Source of the DNA: an uncultured Novosphingobium sp.
GTDB taxonomy: Bacteria; Pseudomonadota; Alphaproteobacteria; Sphingomonadales; Sphingomonadaceae
Length of the DNA stretch: 5,337 bases
Reading direction: 5' to 3'
Assembly (NCBI GenBank): GCA_937897535.1
Contig: CALCQB010000084.1
Coordinates: forward strand, 1 to 5,337
The notes beneath the pieces are model-generated. The model did no database searches. It was not told where the DNA came from and worked only from the letters and a program-made list of their open reading frames with translations. The stretch's first letter is position 1. The number at the start of each line of letters is the position of its first letter. The translations under genes and the position numbers were made by a program. This document shows positions 1 through 4,311 of the stretch, piece after piece.

Positions 1-1395
1 TCCGACCGGCTCTATTTCGAGCCGCTGACCGGCGAGGACGTGCTCGAGATCCTGCGGGTCGAGCAGCAGAACGGCACGCTGGTCGGCGTGATCGTCCAGT
101 TCGGCGGGCAGACCCCGCTCAAGCTGGCGCAGACCCTCGAGGATGCCGGGATCCCGATCCTGGGTACCTCGCCCGATGCGATTGATCTGGCCGAAGACCG
201 CGAACGCTTTGCCAAGCTGGTCAACGATCTGAAGCTCAAGCAGCCCGCCAATGGCATCGCCCGCAGCCGCGACGAAGCGGTCGCGGTCGCCAACCGGATC
301 GGCTTCCCGGTGCTGATGCGTCCGTCCTATGTGCTGGGCGGGCGGGCGATGGAAATCGTCGACAGCATTGCCCAGCTTGACGACTATATCACCACCGCAG
401 TCTCGGTCTCGGGCGACAGTCCGGTGCTGATCGACCAGTATCTGCGCGATGCGATCGAATGCGATGTCGATGCCCTGTGCGATGGCGAGGTGGTCGTGGT
501 CGCAGGCGTGATGCAGCACATTGAAGAGGCCGGGATTCACTCGGGCGATTCGGCCTGCACCCTGCCGCCCTACAACCTCCCCGCCGAAATCATCGCCGAG
601 ATGGAGCGTCAGGCCGAATTGCTGGCGCTCGCGCTGGGGGTCAAGGGGCTGATGAACATCCAGTTCGCGGTCAAGGACGGCGACGTCTATCTGATCGAGG
701 TCAACCCGCGCGCCAGCCGGACCGTGCCGTTCGTTGCCAAGGCGATCGGCCAGCCGGTCGCGAAGATCGCGGCGCGGGTGATGGCGGGCGAAAAGCTCTC
801 CACGTTCCCGCCGTTCAAGCGCGAGTTCGATTACATGGCGGTCAAGGAAGCGGTGTTCCCGTTTGCCCGCTTCCCCGGGGTCGATCCGGTGCTTTCGCCG
901 GAAATGAAATCGACCGGCGAAGTGATGGGGATCGACGATACCTTCGCGGTGGCCTTTGCCAAAAGCCAGCTTGGTGCGGGAACGCGCCTGCCCGACGGCG
1001 GGGTGGTGTTCGTTTCGGTTAAGGACAGCGACAAGACAGTGATCCTGCCTGCGGTCCGCCAGCTGATCGAGCTTGGCTTCACCGTGATCGCGACCGGCGG
1101 GACCCAGCGTTACCTCGCCGATGCCGGATTGCCGGTCGAACGGGTCAACAAGGTCGCCGAAGGGCGTCCGCATATCGTTGACCGGATCATCGACGGCGAT
1201 GTCGCGCTGATCTTCAACACCACCGAGGGTTGGCAGAGCCTGAAAGACTCGCAATCGATCCGCGGATCGGCGCTGACCGGCAAGATCCCCTACTACACCA
1301 CCGCCGCCGCATCGGTCGCCACTGCACAGGCCATTGCTGCACTGCGGCAGACGAGCCTTGAAGTAAGGTCATTGCAAGACTATTATAGCCACTGA
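1..1395 (+). CDS. carB: Carbamoyl-phosphate synthase large subunit, C-terminal part (5' end outside window)
   Basis: The reading frame is open from the first base and ends in TGA, giving 464 C-terminal residues of a protein normally about 1070-1100 long. CarB makes carbamoyl phosphate from bicarbonate, ammonia (delivered by the CarA glutaminase) and two ATP, feeding pyrimidine and arginine synthesis in the cytoplasm. Visible here is most of the second ATP-grasp (carbamate kinase) half: GTSPDAIDLAEDRERF, the nucleotide loop PSYVLGGRAMEI (window residues 108-119) and the metal/ATP motif EVNPRASRT (from residue 233). From about residue 335 comes the MGS-like allosteric domain, with ATGGT (364-368) and NTT (406-408) at the positions where E. 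coli CarB binds its UMP/IMP/ornithine effectors. The frame is intact and key motifs are conserved. The GTG at 40 is an internal Val codon, not a start. greA follows on the same strand after 105 nt. Confidence 0.98.
   Translation, partial: SDRLYFEPLTGEDVLEILRVEQQNGTLVGVIVQFGGQTPLKLAQTLEDAGIPILGTSPDAIDLAEDRERFAKLVNDLKLKQPANGIARSRDEAVAVANRIGFPVLMRPSYVLGGRAMEIVDSIAQLDDYITTAVSVSGDSPVLIDQYLRDAIECDVDALCDGEVVVVAGVMQHIEEAGIHSGDSACTLPPYNLPAEIIAEMERQAELLALALGVKGLMNIQFAVKDGDVYLIEVNPRASRTVPFVAKAIGQPVAKIAARVMAGEKLSTFPPFKREFDYMAVKEAVFPFARFPGVDPVLSPEMKSTGEVMGIDDTFAVAFAKSQLGAGTRLPDGGVVFVSVKDSDKTVILPAVRQLIELGFTVIATGGTQRYLADAGLPVERVNKVAEGRPHIVDRIIDGDVALIFNTTEGWQSLKDSQSIRGSALTGKIPYYTTAAASVATAQAIAALRQTSLEVRSLQDYYSH
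1358..1386 (+). promoter_or_regulatory. Candidate sigma-70-type promoter for greA inside the carB 3' end
   Basis: TTGAAG (1358-1363) and TATTAT (1381-1386) are separated by exactly 17 bp and match the sigma-70 consensus at 4/6 and 5/6 positions. The AT-rich -10 stands out in GC-rich coding sequence and lies over the last CarB codons. Transcription would begin near 1393, leaving a leader of about 108 nt before greA. This is seen by eye only; alphaproteobacterial promoters are loose, so chance is possible. Confidence 0.45.
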
Positions 1396-1430
1396 ACAAT
1401 CGCGTTTTCCCGACATCGCGACTGGACTGG

Positions 1431-1453
1431 CCCGTAGCCGCGCGCGGCACGGG
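1431..1453 (+). other. GC-rich stem-loop in the carB-greA intergenic leader
   Basis: CCCGT pairs with ACGGG and, after one bulged A, GCCG pairs with CGGC around a CGCG loop, giving about nine base pairs. No clean T-tract follows (next bases are ACAGGTTTCT), so it is not a standard intrinsic terminator. It could be a weak carB terminator, a processing or stability element, or structure in the greA leader that begins about 30 nt before the Shine-Dalgarno sequence. Confidence 0.5.
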
Positions 1454-1484
1454 ACAGGTTTCTAGTCGCTGCGGTGGGTGCGAC

Positions 1485-1490
1485 AGGAGG
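1485..1490 (+). promoter_or_regulatory. Shine-Dalgarno sequence that fixes the greA start
   Basis: A perfect AGGAGG ends 10 nt before ATG 1501, with a second purine run (AGAGGA) closer in. It lies downstream of the in-frame GTG at 1474, so that GTG would place the ribosome binding site inside the coding region. This supports the ATG at 1501. The eno leader carries the same octamer, GACAGGAG. Confidence 0.85.
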
Positions 1491-1500
1491 AAGAGGAAAG

Positions 1501-1977
1501 ATGGCAAGTGTCGAAAAGCTGCCGATGCTGGCGGATGGCTATGAACGCCTGATCGCCGAGCTGAAGGCGCTGCGCGAAGAGCGTCCGTTGATCGTCGACG
1601 CGATCGAAGAAGCGCGCGCCCACGGCGACCTTTCCGAAAACGCCGAGTACCACGCCGCCAAGGAGCGGCAGGGTCAGGTCGAAATGTCGATTTCCGATCT
1701 GGAGGACAAGGTCAGCCGGGCCCAGATCGTCGATCCGCTGACGCTTTCGGGTGACCGGATCATCTTCGGCGCGACCGTCACGCTGCTCGATGACGATGAC
1801 AAGCCGGTCCGTTACCAGATCGTCGGCCCCTATGAGGCGGACGCCCGGGTCGGCCGGATCAGCTATGCCTCGCCGCTCGGCAAGGCGCTGATCGGGCGGC
1901 GGGTCGAAGACGAGATCGAAGTGACCGTGCCGGCCGGCGACCGGTCCTACCTGGTCCAGAAGATCGAATTCATCTGA
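1501..1977 (+). CDS. greA: Transcription elongation factor GreA
   Basis: The product is 158 residues, the usual GreA length. GreA enters the secondary channel of backtracked RNA polymerase and stimulates cleavage of the extruded 3' RNA, rescuing stalled complexes. Residues 1-75 or so form the antiparallel coiled-coil finger; its tip reads EARAHGDLSENAEYHAAKE, and D43 and E46 correspond to the acidic tip residues (D41, E44 in E. coli) that help hold the catalytic Mg ion. Residues about 80-158 are the C-terminal FKBP-like domain, with the family pattern ISYASPLGKALIGRRVED (from residue 120) and the ending VQKIEFI. ATG 1501 is chosen over the in-frame GTG 1474 because of family length and the AGGAGG just upstream. 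It follows carB on the same strand and probably uses its own promoter as well as read-through; it ends 5 nt before a palindromic terminator. Confidence 0.98.
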   Translation: MASVEKLPMLADGYERLIAELKALREERPLIVDAIEEARAHGDLSENAEYHAAKERQGQVEMSISDLEDKVSRAQIVDPLTLSGDRIIFGATVTLLDDDDKPVRYQIVGPYEADARVGRISYASPLGKALIGRRVEDEIEVTVPAGDRSYLVQKIEFI

Positions 1978-1982
1978 TCCAA

Positions 1983-2008
1983 AAAGGCCCCGGAATTCCG
2001 GGGCCTTT
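1983..2008. terminator. Bidirectional intrinsic terminator between greA and the DUF4170 gene
   Basis: A perfect 26-nt palindrome: an 11-bp stem AAAGGCCCCGG / CCGGGGCCTTT around an AATT loop, starting 5 nt after the greA stop and ending 6 nt before the stop of the opposing gene. Reading leftward on the minus strand the stem ends in five T residues (1981-1985), a good terminator. Rightward only three T residues follow the GC core before ATG, so it is somewhat weaker for greA. Confidence 0.92.
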
Positions 2009-2014
2009 ATGCAT

Positions 2015-2242
2015 TCAGCGCTTCAGCATGTCCGGCTGGAGCAAGCGGTGCAGGTGGACCACCACGTATTTCATCTCGGCATCGTCAATCGTCCGCCGGG
2101 CGGCGCTGCGCCAGGCTTCTTCGGCGCTGGCATAGTCGGGAAACATTCCGACATAATCCATGCTTTCGAGGTCGGCAAAGTCGAGCGTCTGCGGATCCTT
2201 GACGCGGCCGCCAAAGACAAGGTGGAGTTTCTGTTCGGTCAT
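2015..2242 (-). CDS. Small DUF4170-type protein of unknown function
   Basis: A 75-residue soluble protein with no signal peptide or membrane segment. It resembles the alphaproteobacterial DUF4170 family: it begins MTEQKLHLVFGGRVKD, has a central DYVGMFPDYASAEEAWRSAA and ends with a strand-like KYVVVHLHRLL. No function is established for this family to my knowledge. The alternation of strands and a helix suggests a small alpha/beta fold, which is inference. The frame can be extended to ATG 2275 or 2287, but the family-like sequence begins at the ATG at 2242, which has AGGTG 6 nt upstream, and the added residues (MREFPPSQVPN) are low-complexity. It converges on greA and shares its terminator. 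The four-gene operon ends 81 nt upstream on the same strand, so read-through or a separate promoter could both drive it. Confidence 0.85.
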   Translation of the reverse strand: MTEQKLHLVFGGRVKDPQTLDFADLESMDYVGMFPDYASAEEAWRSAARRTIDDAEMKYVVVHLHRLLQPDMLKR

Positions 2243-2270
2243 GTTGGGCACCTGGGAGGGAGGAAATTCG

Positions 2271-2299
2271 CGCATAATCGCGCCCATTCCCTAAGGCAA
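2271..2299 (-). promoter_or_regulatory. Weak candidate promoter for the DUF4170 gene
   Basis: On the minus strand TTGCCT (2294-2299) and TATGCG (2271-2276) are 17 bp apart, matching the consensus at 4/6 and 3/6. A start near 2265 would give a leader of about 23 nt before ATG 2242 and would exclude the upstream ATG candidates. The match is poor and read-through from the operon upstream is an alternative. Confidence 0.25.
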
Positions 2300-2321
2300 G
2301 TGCCACCGTTGACTTAGGCAA
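2290..2321. repeat. Short paired repeats after the four-gene operon
   Basis: CCTAAG (2290-2295) and CTTAGG (2313-2318) are exact inverted copies 17 nt apart. Shifted by a few bases, AGGCAA occurs as a direct repeat at 2294-2299 and 2316-2321, 22 bp apart, about two helical turns. The inverted pair could form a weak stem after the operon's last stop (2324), but no T-run follows. The direct pair could be a tandem binding site. Six-base matches can arise by chance. Confidence 0.3.
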
Positions 2322-2323
2322 AG

Positions 2324-2806
2324 CTACTTTCTGAGCCGGTTTGCCAGCTTGATCGCTTCGCCCGCGATCCGCACCCCGGTGCTGCGGGCGCTGCGCGAGG
2401 CATTGCCGGCGACTTGTCCGGCCCGGCGGCGCAGCGGCGCGGTGCCTTCCTCGATCCTGTCCAGCCCTTCGCGGGCACCGTCGCTGGCGGCTTCGCGGGC
2501 ATTGCGGCTGAAGGCGATCGCCAGTTCAGCCCCGGCGGCGGCCAGACTAAGTGCACGCGAGGTTGTTTTCGATCCGGCCCGCTTGGGCAGCAAAGCCCCG
2601 ACCAGCAGTCCGACCCCGGCTCCGGCGGCGACCACCAGCCACGGATGTTCGCTGGCGAGGCCGCGCCAGTCTTCGGGGGGATAGGCATCGGCCGGCGCGC
2701 GGCGCGAGGGGATCGCGGGCAATTGCTCGCTTTCGCGGTGAAGCCGCTCTTGCGACGCTTCGATCCGCGAACGGATCCGGTCACGCTTTTCGTCGGCTTC
2801 GCTCAC
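2324..2806 (-). CDS. DUF883/ElaB-YqjD-like membrane-anchored protein (gene D)
   Basis: A 160-residue basic protein. Residues 1-30 are a charged helix (KRDRIRSRIEASQERLHRES), followed by a Pro-rich linker (30-45) and one clear membrane segment at about 54-74, HPWLVVAAGAGVGLLVGALL then PKR. That segment closely follows the Glu/His-Pro-Trp, Gly-rich, basic-capped C-terminal anchor of the DUF883 family (ElaB, YqjD). Here it sits mid-protein: 85 more residues follow, including a mildly hydrophobic Ala-rich stretch (85-100) and a basic helical tail ending NRLRK. The start is GTG 2806, overlapping the TGA of gene C as GTGA, with GAGGAG 8 nt upstream. It is the last gene of the operon and is probably translated by coupling. 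Likely inner-membrane; molecular function unknown. The DUF883 likeness is my reading of the motif, not a search result. Confidence 0.82.
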   Translation of the reverse strand: MSEADEKRDRIRSRIEASQERLHRESEQLPAIPSRRAPADAYPPEDWRGLASEHPWLVVAAGAGVGLLVGALLPKRAGSKTTSRALSLAAAGAELAIAFSRNAREAASDGAREGLDRIEEGTAPLRRRAGQVAGNASRSARSTGVRIAGEAIKLANRLRK

Positions 2807-3147
2807 GCTTGCTGCTCCTCGTCTGGCTGTTCTGGGGCGTTATCAGGATCATCCTGAACCGCGCCTTGCCCGAACCATCCGCCGACGGCCTTGAGCAGCG
2901 GCTTGCGGAAAAGCCACAGCGCCATGGCTCCGAGCGTCGCCGCGATCACGCCCTTGCTTTCGCGGGCGACATCGATCGCCGTATCCGTGGCGGCAAAGAC
3001 CTCGTCGCGGGCCTTGGCCTTGATCCGGGCCGGGACGCTGCTGGCGGACAGGTCGCTCTTGACCTGCGCCAGTCGCCGATCGAACAACCCGCGCGCAGTC
3101 TGTCGGTTCCCCCGGTCAGCGGCGAGGCGCTGTTCGGCCTCGTTCAT
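2803..3147 (-). CDS. Small YqjK-like single-span membrane protein (gene C)
   Basis: A 114-residue protein. Residues 1-60 are charged and helical (EAEQRLAADRGNRQTARGLF, then SVPARIKAKARDEVFAATD). A short hydrophobic segment lies at about 66-81 (GVIAATLGAMALWLF), followed by RKPLLKAVGGWFGQG and an acidic tail DDPDNAPEQPDEEQQA. Position and layout recall enterobacterial YqjK (about 100 residues, charged N-terminus, one membrane segment followed by a basic-Pro motif), but the likeness is weak and inferred. The frame is open further upstream to 3357, but that extension is Gly/Ala/Arg-rich and lies wholly within gene B. ATG 3147 overlaps the gene B stop as ATGA and has GGAG 8 nt upstream, so it is chosen. 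It overlaps gene D by 4 nt as well. Function unknown. Confidence 0.82.
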   Translation of the reverse strand: MNEAEQRLAADRGNRQTARGLFDRRLAQVKSDLSASSVPARIKAKARDEVFAATDTAIDVARESKGVIAATLGAMALWLFRKPLLKAVGGWFGQGAVQDDPDNAPEQPDEEQQA

Positions 3148-3524
3148 TTCGGGGTCTCCGGATCGGCGATAAGCGCCGCCGCGCGTTGCCAGCGCCGGAC
3201 TGCGACCCAGCCGGATAGGGCGCCCATCGCCAGCAGCCCAAGCACCACCGCCACCGTCGCGCCGATCGCACCCAGCGCGGGCACCAGCGCGAGCACCAGT
3301 CCCAGCACCAGCGCCATCAGCGCGAAGAACACCAGCGCCAGCGCGAGTGAGATCCACCCAGCGACGCCCTTGGCGGCCTGCCCGGCGACGATCGCGCGGC
3401 TCTTGTGATAGGCAATCTCCGCCTCGACCAGGGTGCGGCTGTCCTCAACCAGTTGCCGTACGTCGGCAACCAGCGAGCGTTCGGCCGCATTGTCTTCGAT
3501 CAGGGGCGGGGTGTCATCGGCCAT
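3144..3524 (-). CDS. Phage holin family (holin-X / YqjE-like) membrane protein (gene B)
   Basis: A 126-residue protein with an acidic cytoplasmic-looking N-terminus (residues 1-50, including LVADVRQLVEDSRTLVEAEIAYHK), two long hydrophobic helices at about 56-80 and 84-108 joined by a tight VPALGA turn, and a short basic C-terminus (VRRWQRAAALIADPETPK). This is the standard layout of the holin-X superfamily (PF07332), which includes E. coli YqjE. The name is structural: chromosomal members outside prophages are not shown to lyse cells, and no endolysin or phage gene lies nearby. ATG 3524 is the first start after gene A's stop, but no Shine-Dalgarno sequence is visible; the 19-nt gap is filled by a GC hairpin. 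Translation may depend on gene A. Its stop overlaps gene C. Confidence 0.88.
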   Translation of the reverse strand: MADDTPPLIEDNAAERSLVADVRQLVEDSRTLVEAEIAYHKSRAIVAGQAAKGVAGWISLALALVFFALMALVLGLVLALVPALGAIGATVAVVLGLLAMGALSGWVAVRRWQRAAALIADPETPK

Positions 3525-3525
3525 G

Positions 3526-3543
3526 GCGCGGTGTTAGCCGCGC
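3526..3543 (-). other. GC hairpin filling the gap between genes A and B
   Basis: GCGCGG and CCGCGC are exact 6-bp inverted copies around a 6-nt loop (CTAACA on the transcribed sense strand). They lie directly after gene A's TGA and end one base before gene B's ATG, where a ribosome binding site would be expected. There is no T-tract, so it is not a standard terminator; it may mask initiation at gene B or stabilise the upstream message. Confidence 0.5.
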
Positions 3544-4155
3544 TCAAGCGTCGTTGGAACCACCCTTGAACAGCCGCGAGAACAGAAATCCGGCAAAGGC
3601 CGCGATCCCCAGCGCCAGCGCCGGGCTCTTGCGGACGAACTCCTTGGCATCATCGCCCAGTTCGTTCAGGTCCTTGGCGTCGATCTTGGCGGCGGTTTCC
3701 TGCATCGAGCGGGCAGCGGTGCGGGCATAGTCGCCATACTTGGCGCCAAGCTTTTCATCGATCGTACCGGCATTGTCGGCCACGATCTTGCCGAGGCTGG
3801 CGATCGCGTCGCTGGTCTTGGCCTTGCCTTCCTTGGCGAGGTCGCCGGCCCGGACCTTGGCCTGGTCGGCCAGATCCTTGGCCTCGTCGGCCCAGTCGCT
3901 GCTGCGGGTGGCCAGCTGGTCCTTGTAGGCCCCGGCCTTGGCCTGGGCATCCTGGGTCAGCTTGTGCGCGCGGGTCTGGGCCTCGCTGGCGAGCACCTGA
4001 GCACCGGCCTTGGCTTCCTCGATCGCCTTGGCAAACTTGGCCTTGGCTTCACCGGTGGCGGCCTTGGGCGCGGCCTTGGTGGCGGCGGGCTTCCGGGCTG
4101 CGGCCGGTTTGCGGGCGGCAGTGGTCTTGACGGTTTCCTTGGTGGTCTTGGCCAT
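3544..4155 (-). CDS. Lys/Ala-rich helical protein with C-terminal DUF883-like membrane anchor (gene A)
   Basis: A 203-residue protein in three parts. Residues 1-40 are a basic, disordered-looking tail with AARKPAA / AARKPAATKAA repeats, like histone H1 C-terminal tails or bacterial AlgP-type proteins. Residues 37-160 are a long Ala/Lys/Glu/Asp-rich helix with LEA- or apolipoprotein-like spacing (AKDLADQAKVRAGDLAKEGKA). Residues 168-199 read DDAKEFVRKSPALALGIAAF and on to FSRLFKGG, a membrane segment (about 177-194) preceded by a charged helix and Pro, as in DUF883 proteins such as YqjD. The ATG at 4155 has a modest GAAAGG 9 nt upstream. It is first in the four-gene operon and divergent from eno. 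I infer an inner-membrane tail-anchored protein with its basic part in the cytoplasm, possibly contacting DNA, RNA or ribosomes. A phasin-like or envelope-spanning role is an alternative. No family assignment is certain. Confidence 0.82.
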   Translation of the reverse strand: MAKTTKETVKTTAARKPAAARKPAATKAAPKAATGEAKAKFAKAIEEAKAGAQVLASEAQTRAHKLTQDAQAKAGAYKDQLATRSSDWADEAKDLADQAKVRAGDLAKEGKAKTSDAIASLGKIVADNAGTIDEKLGAKYGDYARTAARSMQETAAKIDAKDLNELGDDAKEFVRKSPALALGIAAFAGFLFSRLFKGGSNDA

Positions 4156-4174
4156 GGGATATTGCCTTTCATCA

Positions 4175-4186
4175 GCCCGGTCGGGC
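4175..4186. other. Short inverted repeat in the leader of the four-gene operon
   Basis: GCCCG and CGGGC are inverted copies separated by 2 nt (a four-base loop if the innermost pair opens). It lies about 20 nt upstream of gene A's ATG, just before the weak Shine-Dalgarno. It could be leader structure or a small operator; as a short GC repeat in GC-rich DNA it may be chance. Confidence 0.25.
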
Positions 4187-4231
4187 CACTAATTCGTATG
4201 TGGTAACGCGTGTCGGGGTTCGCAAGTTCCG

Positions 4232-4260
4232 ACTATGCTGCAATGCAACTTGCCTGCCAA
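4232..4260 (-). promoter_or_regulatory. Candidate sigma-70-type promoter of the four-gene operon
   Basis: On the minus strand TTGGCA (4255-4260, 5/6 match) and CATAGT (4232-4237, 4/6 match) are separated by exactly 17 bp. Transcription would start near 4225, about 70 nt before gene A. The spacer holds a small palindrome, TGCA-A-TGCA (4239-4247), a possible regulator site. The same 156-nt region (4156-4311) must also carry the eno promoter. The best plus-strand -10 I see is TATGCT (4234-4239), without a convincing -35, so no eno promoter is called. Confidence 0.45.
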
Positions 4261-4311
4261 GGCTTCGCTGCTAAGGAACTGCGCAATTGCCCGACAGGAG
4301 AATGCCTCGCC

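Noticed and set aside
1474..1500. GTG start giving greA a 9-residue N-terminal extension
   Set aside because: It would include the AGGAGG in the coding region, gives a Gly-rich non-family N-terminus and exceeds the usual 158 residues.
3148..3357. 70-residue upstream extension of gene C
   Set aside because: It is Gly/Ala/Arg-rich sequence read out of frame through gene B's membrane helices; the ATGA overlap and GGAG at 3147 explain the start.
2551..3408. 285-codon open frame on the plus strand opposite genes B, C and D
   Set aside because: The translation is Arg/Ala/Pro/Ser-rich and low in complexity with no family-like motif, whereas the minus-strand genes have membrane segments, overlaps and ribosome binding sites.
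3144..3524. Holin gene as evidence for a prophage
   Set aside because: No endolysin, structural, integrase or attachment-site sequence is present, and chromosomal holin-X/YqjE proteins are common in non-phage contexts.
3640..4150. Many near-copies of CCTTGGCC / CTTGGCC on the plus strand, looking like a short repeat array
   Set aside because: They are the reverse of GCC-AAG (Ala-Lys) codons in gene A. Spacing is irregular and no repeat is long enough for CRISPR or a satellite.
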